Notes under the pieces: model-generated | What the model was told of the DNA's origin: nothing | What the model saw: the letters and a program-made list of their open reading frames with translations, nothing else | The model's database searches: none | Shown here: positions 7,997-15,899 of the stretch, one piece after another | How the letters are laid out: every line of letters starts with the position of its first letter | Numbering within the stretch: the first letter of the stretch is position 1 | NCBI GenBank assembly: GCA_965660325.1 | Contig: CBFHZL010000025.1 | Span: forward strand, 1-25,729 | Direction of reading: 5' to 3' | Origin: Acidiluteibacter sp965660325 | GTDB taxonomy: Bacteria > Bacteroidota > Bacteroidia > Flavobacteriales_E > Vicingaceae | DNA length: 25,729 nt | Made by a program: the position numbers and the translations under genes

Positions 7997-9460
7997 ATGA
8001 AAAAAATAGGATTAGTTTTTATCGCTGCGCTGCTCGGAGGAATAACCTCAATTGGCGTGTATAAGATTTTTGAAAGTCAGAACACCACAAAAAGCGCAAA
8101 TACGGAAAGCGTACCATCCAAGATGGTGAACTTAATGTCGGGAGAACCCACCGTTGGCGCTGACTATGTCACTGCAGCTGAAATGACAGTAAACGCAGTA
8201 GTTCACGTTAAGACTGAAGGTACAAGAGAATTGACGCAGTATGGATTTGACCCGTTTAGGGAGTTATTTTATGGTAATGGAAATATTGAACGTAAATATT
8301 CTCAACCCATAAAAGGAGCAGGGTCAGGAGTTATTATTTCTTCTGATGGATACATCGTTACCAACAACCACGTGGTGGAGCATTCAGAGAAAATTAACAT
8401 TACACTAAACAATAGCAAGTCATATGAGGCTCAAGTAATCGGACTAGATCCAACAACGGATTTGGCACTTTTAAAAATTGATGCATCTGAACTACCTGCA
8501 GTATCTTTTGCTAACTCTGATGCTACGCGAATTGGAGAATGGGTATTAGCAGTTGGAAACCCATTTAATTTGACATCTACAGTTACTGCAGGAATTATTT
8601 CAGCGAAAGCGAGAGATATCAACATTTTAGGAAATGACCCTTACACCGGAGCATCATCCATTGAATCCTTTATACAAACGGACGCAGCTGTAAACCCTGG
8701 AAACAGCGGTGGAGCGCTAGTAAACACCAAAGGAGAATTGGTTGGTATCAACGCAGCAATTAAATCAAATACAGGTTCATACGCAGGATACTCCTTTGCG
8801 ATTCCCTCGAACTTGGTTAAGAAAGTGGTGGAAGATTTAAAGGAATATGGCTCAGTGCAACGCGCATTTATTGGCATTAGCATTAGAAACATTGATGAAG
8901 GTTTAGCGGAAGAAAATGAATTAGATGATTTAAATGGAGTCTACGTGTCAGGACTCGCTGACGATGGCTCAGCAAAAAAAGCTGGACTAAAAGAAGGAGA
9001 CATCATCAAAAAGATCGATAAAACGACCGTTAATAATGTGCCTCAACTTCAAGAGAAATTGGGACAAAAACGACCTGGCGACGTAGTTGATGTGACTGTT
9101 CTGCGTGACGGAGAGCTATTAACGAAAGAAGTCACCTTAAAAAATATAGAAGGAAGCACAGCAATTATCAAAAAAGAAGAAAAGGAAATTCTTCGCACCT
9201 TGGGTGTTCGACTATCAGCAATCGATAAAGAAGAGCTGGATGAGCTAGAAATCGAGCATGGTGTAAAAGTGGAAGAGTTACTACCAGGAAAAATGAAGAG
9301 TACAGGCATGAATAATGGTTTTATTATTCTAAAAGTGGACAATGAAATCATTAAAAGTCCTGAAGAGTTCACCTCAGTAATTGAGAGCAAATCAGGAGGG
9401 GTATTGATAGAGGGTATTTATCCTGACGGCAAACGCGCCTACTACGGATTAGGTTTGTAA
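7997..9460 (+). CDS. degP: Periplasmic serine protease/chaperone of the DegP/HtrA (Do) family
   Basis: Quality-control protease of the cell envelope. The 487-residue protein starts with a signal peptide or anchor (MKKIGLVFIAALLGGITSIGVYKIF). The trypsin-like domain has the full triad: H125 in VTNNHVVE, D155 in DPTTDLALLK and S237 in NPGNSGGA. A PDZ domain follows at about 290-382 (FIGISI, GLKEGDIIKKID) and a shorter, divergent second PDZ at about 400-485. This is the usual DegP architecture, although the mature N-terminus lacks an obvious Q-rich LA loop. No cleavage site is obvious after the first helix, so it could stay membrane-anchored like DegS. It stands alone between its own -7 box and a strong terminator, and copies of the same dispersed repeat flank it. 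Confidence 0.95.
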   Translation: MKKIGLVFIAALLGGITSIGVYKIFESQNTTKSANTESVPSKMVNLMSGEPTVGADYVTAAEMTVNAVVHVKTEGTRELTQYGFDPFRELFYGNGNIERKYSQPIKGAGSGVIISSDGYIVTNNHVVEHSEKINITLNNSKSYEAQVIGLDPTTDLALLKIDASELPAVSFANSDATRIGEWVLAVGNPFNLTSTVTAGIISAKARDINILGNDPYTGASSIESFIQTDAAVNPGNSGGALVNTKGELVGINAAIKSNTGSYAGYSFAIPSNLVKKVVEDLKEYGSVQRAFIGISIRNIDEGLAEENELDDLNGVYVSGLADDGSAKKAGLKEGDIIKKIDKTTVNNVPQLQEKLGQKRPGDVVDVTVLRDGELLTKEVTLKNIEGSTAIIKKEEKEILRTLGVRLSAIDKEELDELEIEHGVKVEELLPGKMKSTGMNNGFIILKVDNEIIKSPEEFTSVIESKSGGVLIEGIYPDGKRAYYGLGL

Positions 9461-9486
9461 TGAATAATTAGTTTGGGTTTTTGATG

Positions 9487-9521
9487 AAAAGCAGGAGTAG
9501 CGAAAGCACTCCTGCTTTTTT
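9487..9521 (+). terminator. Intrinsic terminator after degP
   Basis: Stem GCAGGAGT/ACTCCTGC (9491-9498 with 9508-9515), topped by a GC-GAAA-GC mini-stem with a bulged A and flanked by AAAA and TTTTTT. It lies about 27 bp past the degP stop. Confidence 0.9.
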
Positions 9522-9547
9522 GAAGTATTGAGCCGCGCTGATCATTA

Positions 9548-9620
9548 TTAAACCTTGCAGGTTTTTTCTTCTCCATTGATTCATAGATATACCTGCGCGC
9601 CGGATGGCGGGTTGATTTAT
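9548..9620. repeat. Dispersed hairpin repeat, copy B (between degP and rpoD)
   Basis: Co-linear with copy A: TAAACCTTGCAGGTT, a pyrimidine-rich spacer, ATATACCTGCGCGCC and GGCGGGTTGAT, with about 12 differences over ~69 bp and no gap. The CCTGC/GCAGG hairpin seen in copy A is partly lost here (GGATGGCGGG). It begins about 27 bp after the degP terminator and ends about 37 bp before the rpoD -7 box. Confidence 0.7.
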
Positions 9621-9656
9621 TGTTACATAACATTCAGTTAATCTTTAGAAAAAAGG

Positions 9657-9664
9657 TACATTTG
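9657..9664 (+). promoter_or_regulatory. -7 box of the rpoD-like gene
   Basis: TACATTTG matches TAnnTTTG fully and lies 34 nt before the ATG. The -33 region 17 nt upstream is a weak AGTT. Confidence 0.6.
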
Positions 9665-9698
9665 TGACCCTCAAAAGAGGATGAATCAAACTTTTTAG

Positions 9699-10562
9699 AT
9701 GCGCCAACTTAAGATAACCAAGTCGATTACCAACAGGGAGAGTGCTTCTCTAGAGAAGTACCTACAGGACATCTCTAAAGAAGGTTTGATAACTGCTGAG
9801 GAAGAAGTAGAATTAGCCGTTAGAATTCGAGAGGGTGACCAAATAGCCTTAAACAAGTTAGTGATGGCGAATCTTCGATTTGTCGTTTCTGTATCAAAGC
9901 AGTATCAAAATCAAGGACTAACCTTGCCTGACTTAATCAACGAAGGTAACCTAGGTTTGATCAAAGCGGCACAGAAATTTGACGAAACCCGTGGTTTTAA
10001 ATTCATCTCTTATGCCGTTTGGTGGATTCGTCAGTCGATATTGCAAGCAATTGCAGACCAGTCGCGAATGGTGCGGTTACCACTAAACCAAGTAGGATCC
10101 ATCAATAAAATCAGAAAAGCATCTTCCCAATTAGAACAGCAACTAGAGCGCGCGCCTACTTCCACTGAGTTGGCGGACATTTTAGAACTGACCATCGACA
10201 AAGTTGATGAGTCCATGAAAGTCTCCGGAAGAAGCGTATCTGTAGATGCACCTTTTAGCGAAGGCGAAGATGGCACTCTACTTGACGTGATGCAAGACTT
10301 TGATTGCCTCAGCTCAGACAACCTGCTCATGAGCGAATCCTTATGTGCAGAAGTTGAGCGAAGCTTAGCTACATTAACTGCTAGAGAACGAGAAATATTA
10401 CAGCTATTTTACGGCATCAGCAATAAACAGTGCTTATCACTTGAAGAAATCGGAGATCATTTTGGACTAACACGCGAACGTGTACGTCAAATAAAGGAAA
10501 AAGCAATTAACAAGCTAAAACACACCTCAAGAAGTAAACTATTAAAAGACTACTTGGGGTAA
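9699..10562 (+). CDS. rpoD: Sigma-70 family RNA polymerase sigma factor, RpoD/SigA type
   Basis: Promoter-recognition subunit of RNA polymerase. The opening MRQLKITKSITNRESASLEKYL and the length of 287 match the short primary sigma of Bacteroidota, which lacks region 1.1 and the long non-conserved insert of the E. coli protein. Region 1.2 is at about 16-46, region 2 at 52-121 (LPDLINEGNLGLIKAAQKFDE, FKFISYAVWWIRQSI), region 3 at 131-205, and region 4 at 224-285 with the helix-turn-helix TLEEIG-like LSLEEIGDHFGLTRERVRQIKE. Regions 2 and 4 are near-canonical. The linker VMQDFDCLSSDNLL and parts of region 3 look less conserved than I expect for the housekeeping copy, so a close group 2 paralogue is possible. 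A long-form GAPDH gene follows after 46 bp. Confidence 0.9.
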   Translation: MRQLKITKSITNRESASLEKYLQDISKEGLITAEEEVELAVRIREGDQIALNKLVMANLRFVVSVSKQYQNQGLTLPDLINEGNLGLIKAAQKFDETRGFKFISYAVWWIRQSILQAIADQSRMVRLPLNQVGSINKIRKASSQLEQQLERAPTSTELADILELTIDKVDESMKVSGRSVSVDAPFSEGEDGTLLDVMQDFDCLSSDNLLMSESLCAEVERSLATLTAREREILQLFYGISNKQCLSLEEIGDHFGLTRERVRQIKEKAINKLKHTSRSKLLKDYLG

Positions 10563-10608
10563 TGCATATGAAAATATTTTTTACACATACTAACCAAATA
10601 AATATATT

Positions 10609-12081
10609 ATGAGCACAGAAATGAGAAAACCTGTGGTTACCAGTGAATTTGAAAGCGAGTTAAACAATTGGATTGACCATAAAATGCAAGCGGTCGAACT
10701 AATTAACTCAATCGGAAATTTACTTTACAACAAATCAGTAGAATTAGTTCTTTTTCGTCACACGTTAGTAGACGAAAGCGTTTCAGAAGTGTTGAAACTA
10801 CACAACACGACTCAAAACTATACCAACCGTCCGGTAAGTATTTACGAAACCAACGAATTGGCAAAAGAGCTATTAAAGTTAGATCTTGCACCGTCAAAAA
10901 TTGACATCGGCAAACTAGCAAGTGAATGGACCTTGGAAGAGGAAAACTTTGCAACCAAATCAGATTTTTTGGCTAACAAGCTAGAAAGTATGATTGGTCA
11001 AGAAAAAAGTCACTTAGAGCCAAGAGACGTCATCCTTTATGGATTCGGTCGGATTGGTAGAATAGCAGCGAGAGAGCTAATCAAACAAGCTGGTAAAGGT
11101 CAGCAGTTGAGACTAAGAGCTATTGTGACTAGAGGTGACAATGAGGTAGCTTTAGAGAAAAGAGCTGCATTACTAAGAAACGACTCTGTACACGGCGCTT
11201 TCCAGGGAATAGTAGAAGTAGATACTGCTGAACGCACTATGACCATCAATGGTCAGGTAATTCAAATGATTAACTCTAACAATCCAGACGAAGTGGATTA
11301 TACTGCATTTGGAATTAATAATGCTTTGGTAATTGACAATACTGGTGTTTTTAAAGATCGAACTGCATTAAGCCGTCACTTGAAATCTAAAGGTGTAGAG
11401 CGAGTAATATTAACTGCCCCAGGAAAGGAAATTCCAAACATCGTTTACGGAATCAATCAAGGTGAAACGGATATTGAAAAAGAAAATATTTTCTCTGCTG
11501 CTTCTTGTACCACTAATGCAATCGTTCCTGTACTTAAAGTGATTGAGGATAAGTTTAAAATTGAGAAAGGGCACATTGAAACGGTACATGCTTATACCAA
11601 TGACCAAAACTTATTGGACAATATGCACAAAAGTACCCGCAGAGGACGTTCGGCAGCTATCAACATGGTAATTACAGAAACTGGCGCAGGAAAAGCGGTA
11701 ACGAAAGTATTGCCACAGCTACAAGATAAGTTAACGGCAAATGCAGTGCGTGTTCCTACTCCTAACGGTTCGTTAGCGATTATGAACCTTTCATTAAAAA
11801 CAGAAACTTCTTTTGAAGAAGTGAATGAAGTAATGAGAAACGCAGCATTGGAAGGTAACTTAGTGAATCAGATTTACTTCTCAGTAGATCCTGAATTAGT
11901 TTCTTCTGACATTGTTGGTAATTCTTGCTGTTCAGTTTTTGATAGCCCTGCTACCCTAGTTTCTCCGGACAAAAAGAATATTGTACTTTACGTATGGTAC
12001 GACAATGAATTTGGATATACGAAACAAGTAATTCGTTTAGCGAAACATGTTTCTAAAGTTAGAAGGTTGATTTACTACTAG
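10609..12081 (+). CDS. Glyceraldehyde-3-phosphate dehydrogenase, long form with N-terminal extension
   Basis: NAD(P)-dependent oxidation of glyceraldehyde-3-phosphate, or the reverse in gluconeogenesis. The GAPDH core runs from about residue 140 with the dinucleotide motif YGFGRIGR (144-151), NDSVHGAF, catalytic C300 in AASCTTNA, H327 in HAYTND, and the final WYDNEFGYTKQV. The classic second cysteine of CTTNC is replaced by alanine. The first ~140 residues form a mostly helical extension not present in the usual ~335-residue enzyme; 480-490-residue forms like this are known in Bacteroidota, usually alongside a standard GAPDH. Residues 1 and 5 are both Met, so the start could be 12 bp later. 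It is 46 bp downstream of the sigma gene with no terminator between, so co-transcription is likely. Cofactor preference and direction cannot be read here. Confidence 0.93.
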   Translation: MSTEMRKPVVTSEFESELNNWIDHKMQAVELINSIGNLLYNKSVELVLFRHTLVDESVSEVLKLHNTTQNYTNRPVSIYETNELAKELLKLDLAPSKIDIGKLASEWTLEEENFATKSDFLANKLESMIGQEKSHLEPRDVILYGFGRIGRIAARELIKQAGKGQQLRLRAIVTRGDNEVALEKRAALLRNDSVHGAFQGIVEVDTAERTMTINGQVIQMINSNNPDEVDYTAFGINNALVIDNTGVFKDRTALSRHLKSKGVERVILTAPGKEIPNIVYGINQGETDIEKENIFSAASCTTNAIVPVLKVIEDKFKIEKGHIETVHAYTNDQNLLDNMHKSTRRGRSAAINMVITETGAGKAVTKVLPQLQDKLTANAVRVPTPNGSLAIMNLSLKTETSFEEVNEVMRNAALEGNLVNQIYFSVDPELVSSDIVGNSCCSVFDSPATLVSPDKKNIVLYVWYDNEFGYTKQVIRLAKHVSKVRRLIYY

Positions 12082-12101
12082 TAGATCTTTTAAAATAAAT
12101 G

Positions 12102-12139
12102 AAAAGCCCTTCGATTTTGAAAATCGGAGGGCTTTTTTT
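12102..12139. terminator. Bidirectional terminator between GAPDH and the T9SS locus
   Basis: AAAAGCCCT-t-CGATTTT pairs with ATCG-g-AGGGCTTTT around a GAAA-like loop, followed by seven T. It starts about 20 bp after the GAPDH stop and 19 bp before the end of the convergent gene at 12158, and both strands carry a T-rich tail. Confidence 0.88.
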
Positions 12140-12157
12140 GTGATTTTTTTTTGAATT

Positions 12158-13354
12158 CTACTTCACCATAAACGATTTATAAGCACTTCCTTCAGCTGTT
12201 TGAATTTGTATAACATACATCCCTTTGGGATAGTTGTTAAGTTCTATGCGTTCTTGGTAAGAGTCAAATCTATCTAAAACAGCTCCATTAGTACTTAAAA
12301 TAGCAACTTGATTTACAGTAAACCGATCTTTATCAGCTAGTTTAATTTGCAAAAAATCTTGTGATGGATTAGGAAAAATAGTAAAGTCGCTTTCTTTAAA
12401 TCCTTGGTTTTCGTTTACCCCAACTAAGCCGCCAAGGTTGGTAGATTTGAAAAGCAATCCATCCTCGCCATAAACAAATGCTAGCTTGGATGAAAAATGG
12501 TAAACCCCACTTAACGATTTATTTAAATCTAATGTATCAATCGAATAGTTTATGCCTCCATCAGAAGAAATATAAACAAACGCATCAGGCCTATTGTATT
12601 TTACTCCAAATAATTTTTGACTATTTAAATAAAATAGACTCGATAAGCTAAGTCTGTTATTGGGAGAACTCCAAGAGACACCTCTATCAAAAGAATTAAT
12701 AAAAAAAATAGGAAACCCCCCATATGATAAAATAATAGTATCCCCTCCTTTAAAATATGAATCTGATATTGGATAAGTATAAAAAGGAAAAGATAATGTA
12801 TCCCATATTTGGCCATTATCTATAGAAGTATACACTTTTTCATTTGAGGCTATAATGATATTACTGCCTTTATTATTAAAATATTTAGAATCGGAACTAA
12901 TAATAGTAAATAACCCATTTTTGAACTGAACTAAACCCTCGCTATCACTTTGAATCCAAACAGCATCAGAAACTGAACTGGTTTTTCTAATGATATTATT
13001 CAAAAAAGTAGCGTTAATTATACCTCTAACATTTTTGGTAACTTTATCAAGTAAGCAAATTTCCTTTTCGAATGTAGAGATCTTTATACCAATAGCAAAC
13101 AAGCTATCTTGATAAAAAGCAATAGATGAATAAGCAAATAAGGTAGTATCTTGATGAAATACTACCCAATTTTCACCTGCATCGGTAGACTTTAAAATCT
13201 GGTTTCCAGCAGTCGCATAACCAACTAGGCTGTCTTCGAAGATTACCGAATTAATTCGTTCTTGGGTATTCGTGTTCACTTGTTGCCAATTGGATTGGGC
13301 GAAGAAGGAAAAGGAGAATAGGAAGGCGATTAATGTTATATATAAGGTTTTCAT
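12158..13354 (-). CDS. Secreted Asp-box/YCF48-like protein with T9SS type A sorting domain
   Basis: Predicted extracellular or surface protein of 398 residues. The signal peptide MKTLYITLIAFLFSFSFFAQ is cut near residue 19-20. The body contains at least four S-x-D-x-G-x-x-(W/Y) Asp-box repeats, at about 56-63, 177-184, 221-228 and 263-270. These are typical of YCF48/BNR/sortilin-like beta-propellers. Residues about 325-398 are a T9SS C-terminal domain (FTIFPNPSQDFLQIKL ... YPKGMYVIQI ... KSFMVK), which directs export through the type IX system and is then removed. The gene begins 13 bp after the tyrosinase-domain gene, so the two form an operon. The propeller's function is unknown; assembly or surface adhesion are only guesses. 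It appears more AT-rich than the surrounding core genes, by eye. Confidence 0.85.
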   Translation of the reverse strand: MKTLYITLIAFLFSFSFFAQSNWQQVNTNTQERINSVIFEDSLVGYATAGNQILKSTDAGENWVVFHQDTTLFAYSSIAFYQDSLFAIGIKISTFEKEICLLDKVTKNVRGIINATFLNNIIRKTSSVSDAVWIQSDSEGLVQFKNGLFTIISSDSKYFNNKGSNIIIASNEKVYTSIDNGQIWDTLSFPFYTYPISDSYFKGGDTIILSYGGFPIFFINSFDRGVSWSSPNNRLSLSSLFYLNSQKLFGVKYNRPDAFVYISSDGGINYSIDTLDLNKSLSGVYHFSSKLAFVYGEDGLLFKSTNLGGLVGVNENQGFKESDFTIFPNPSQDFLQIKLADKDRFTVNQVAILSTNGAVLDRFDSYQERIELNNYPKGMYVIQIQTAEGSAYKSFMVK

Positions 13355-13367
13355 AGTTCTGTAGTTT

Positions 13368-15596
13368 TTAATTAATAATTAAAGTTTGGGTGTCATGAGA
13401 AACACCATCACAAATAAGAATTACTGAGTAAACTCCGGGTGACAAATCAGTGATATCAATGATTATTGATGTGCTATTGGGTATTAAATTATAAATATTA
13501 TTTGAATTAGAATAAGGCTTTACTAAACTAATTGTTGGATTTGAAGCACCATTTATTTTATACGTTAAGGTTACTTGATTCGTTGCAGGATTTGGCGACA
13601 TGGTTAAAATTTCGTATGGTTTAACCGTAACTCTTATTTCGTCATAATCTACCAAACCTCCGTCTTCAGAAGTCACTTTTAGGCGATAAATAGTTGTATT
13701 TTCAGGGGAGGAATTAAACTCTCTGTTTTCTGAAACCTCATCTCCACTTTCATCAAACCATTGATATAAAGCATCCTCACCAATATCATCTACTGATAGC
13801 AAGATGGTATCATATTTAGATATAATTACATCTACACCTGCATTTGCTAAGAAAATGGTTCTATCAGGTGGTATTATGGAGTATCCTTCACCACCCAACA
13901 CTTGTGTTGCCTCGTTCATCGTTTGTTCTATGTGAAAAGTATATTTCTCTTCGTAAGGATACTTCTCGGTTAAGAAATTGAATTTAACATTAATCATTCC
14001 ACGCTCTAGAGCGTTAAAATTTAACTTTTCTAAGCTTGCATTATCAGATAATATTTGAACAATATGATTATCTTCATCAACTACATCTATGTTTTGTCCT
14101 AACCCTCCGCCTGCAATCCACTTATTCCAAACTGATTCTTCCATAGATATTAATACTTCTGCATCTTGAAAGATATTAATAGTGCCATATTCAGCGTAAG
14201 TTGTAAGCTTTAAATCATAGGAAACAGATTCATCTATTACATTACCGACATAGATATTACCATTATTAACATATTCTCCATTTACTCCCATCATATTATT
14301 ATCAATAACCGTTAAGTTTTTCCAAACAATGTTGTTATTATTTTTAACATTATCCCCTAAATTCCATGTACCAGTAGTCACTTCATTTGTCATGGGATCA
14401 TCCAATGATTCAATTCTAGCCAATAGACAAAAATGAGCAGGTTCATTATTAAATGAAGTATAGGTACTTGGATCAGGTGGGTACCATACAAATTCCAAAA
14501 TTTGCTGATCGCCAACTTGAATAGCTGATATAGCCTGCGATCCGATTAAGTCACCCATTAAAGCTGGAGATGTCATACTGCCATTCCAATGGTTTGGCCA
14601 TGTTAAAGCTGTTGCTGCTTTTGACCAATACAACTTTAAATTGTCATTCAATCCTGAACTAACAGACGCACCTCTATTTCTCACTCGAACGTAAACATAA
14701 GTAGGCGAAACTCCATCTACTATAGGATTTTGATGGGTATCATTGGTAAACCCATCATTGGTTACTCTGCACCAAATATCATTACTTAAATACTGAGGTC
14801 CGTTGTATATATTTGGTTCTCTTCCTAAATCTCGTTCACTAGGTACATCATAAGGATGATCTTTCATATATAAATCAATATATGGAGTAGAAGATTGAGG
14901 ACAATTAATTTCCCAATCTTTATAAATCAAATCAACATAGGCATGCCACAACCAAAAGAGCGGAGTTGATGGAGACTTCATTCTTTCCATCACTCCACCT
15001 AAAGCATTATGGACGCTATTATGATAATCATAATTCCATCCATCTCCATCGCCAATTATATCGGGACCACTTCCTTCAATTGCTCTGCTAATTCCATTCT
15101 TGCAGCAATTTGTTGCTGCTGGTAAAGATGAAGGATCCATATTAAAGTCACAAAAATCATTAAACCCTCCTGGTTGAATTATAGTACTTAAATAAGTTGG
15201 TCTAGAAATGATGGGACTCCAATTTAGTACAGGATCACAAGTTGCTGTAAATGGACATACAGATAGCTGACAATCAATCAGATCTATTACTTGGAAAATT
15301 TGGGGACTGGTAGAAATCGGATCCCAATAAGGTAATGGAACAAATTTCGTGTGACCAGTTAAAAATAACCAATCTTCCATCTTTTCTATATAAGCTCTAT
15401 GAAAATCTAAAAAATCAAAATCGGAATGTATACCTCCTCCACTAGTAGGTGTCATAATACAATGGTCTTCAATAACCTCTTTAGTTATATATTGAATCAT
15501 CAAATTTGATAATAAAGCTCTATCGTTAGCAGAATAAATACTAGAATTTATATCTTCTCTAATATTAATGAGGTTGGATTGAGAATAACTTATCAA
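13368..15596 (-). CDS. Secreted tyrosinase-domain (type 3 copper) protein with T9SS sorting domain
   Basis: Predicted secreted copper oxidase; substrate unknown (phenol oxidation is the family reaction). Both copper sites are complete: CuA H45, H57 and H66 (GGGIH-x8-HRAY), and CuB H192 and H196 (HNSVHNALGG) plus H218 (FWLWHAYVD). The spacings 9, 4 and 22 match known bacterial tyrosinases. A beta-rich middle follows, then an Ig/PKD-like domain at about 590-665 and a T9SS type A tail at about 668-742 (MSPNPATNQVTLTY ... LSPGVYSVILI). The only canonical start in frame is TTG at 15596, which leaves half a signal peptide. In-frame codons upstream encode a hydrophobic segment but no ATG, and an out-of-frame ATG lies at 15631, so a 1-bp deletion is suspected. 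An active gene would begin near 15631. It is co-transcribed with the Asp-box gene downstream. Confidence 0.82.
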   Translation of the reverse strand: MISYSQSNLINIREDINSSIYSANDRALLSNLMIQYITKEVIEDHCIMTPTSGGGIHSDFDFLDFHRAYIEKMEDWLFLTGHTKFVPLPYWDPISTSPQIFQVIDLIDCQLSVCPFTATCDPVLNWSPIISRPTYLSTIIQPGGFNDFCDFNMDPSSLPAATNCCKNGISRAIEGSGPDIIGDGDGWNYDYHNSVHNALGGVMERMKSPSTPLFWLWHAYVDLIYKDWEINCPQSSTPYIDLYMKDHPYDVPSERDLGREPNIYNGPQYLSNDIWCRVTNDGFTNDTHQNPIVDGVSPTYVYVRVRNRGASVSSGLNDNLKLYWSKAATALTWPNHWNGSMTSPALMGDLIGSQAISAIQVGDQQILEFVWYPPDPSTYTSFNNEPAHFCLLARIESLDDPMTNEVTTGTWNLGDNVKNNNNIVWKNLTVIDNNMMGVNGEYVNNGNIYVGNVIDESVSYDLKLTTYAEYGTINIFQDAEVLISMEESVWNKWIAGGGLGQNIDVVDEDNHIVQILSDNASLEKLNFNALERGMINVKFNFLTEKYPYEEKYTFHIEQTMNEATQVLGGEGYSIIPPDRTIFLANAGVDVIISKYDTILLSVDDIGEDALYQWFDESGDEVSENREFNSSPENTTIYRLKVTSEDGGLVDYDEIRVTVKPYEILTMSPNPATNQVTLTYKINGASNPTISLVKPYSNSNNIYNLIPNSTSIIIDITDLSPGVYSVILICDGVSHDTQTLIIN

Positions 15597-15643
15597 AGGG
15601 ATTAAAAAAATAAAAAGATAAACTATAACATTTGATAAATTTA

Positions 15644-15651
15644 CAAATTTA
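15644..15651 (-). promoter_or_regulatory. -7 box of the tyrosinase operon
   Basis: On the - strand this reads TAAATTTG, a full TAnnTTTG match. It ends 12 nt before the out-of-frame ATG at 15631-15629, which supports that ATG as the original start. No -33 TTTG was found. Confidence 0.5.
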
Positions 15652-15652
15652 T

Positions 15653-15676
15653 GAAAGGTTGAAAGGTTGAAAGGTT
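15653..15676. repeat. Three tandem copies of an 8-bp unit
   Basis: GAAAGGTT is repeated three times exactly. It sits just upstream of the -7 box of the tyrosinase operon, about where a -33 element should be. The rest of the gap, 15677-15836, is AT-rich and holds nothing I recognise. Confidence 0.8.
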
Positions 15677-15836
15677 TGTTTCATAATGTTAGTATTAAGT
15701 TTTGTTAAAAATAATTAATTTTTTATAACAAACAGATTTTTAGTTAATTATTTTATCAAAAAAGGTTGTAAAAAAGTAAAAAACTTAGTAGAAGCAAGTG
15801 TTGCCTTGAAATTAATTATTAAACATTTAACCTTCC

Positions 15837-15871
15837 TTGACAAACAATTCTAACCACTACGTGTACCTTTA
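15837..15871 (+). promoter_or_regulatory. Candidate promoter of the aldehyde reductase gene
   Basis: TTGACA (15837-15842) is followed by TACCTTTA (15864-15871), a one-base departure from TAnnTTTG. The gap from TTG to the -7 box is 24 nt, slightly long. The 11-mer GTACCTTTATC recurs upstream of the EamA gene at 17463-17473, at a similar distance from its ATG. Confidence 0.4.
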
Positions 15872-15899
15872 TCACAACTCATAAAAACAACAACCGATT

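Noticed and set aside
12158..15640. T9SS/tyrosinase locus considered as a toxin-immunity or defence module
   Set aside because: Both proteins carry export and sorting signals and no toxin, immunity or nucleic-acid-binding domain is visible.
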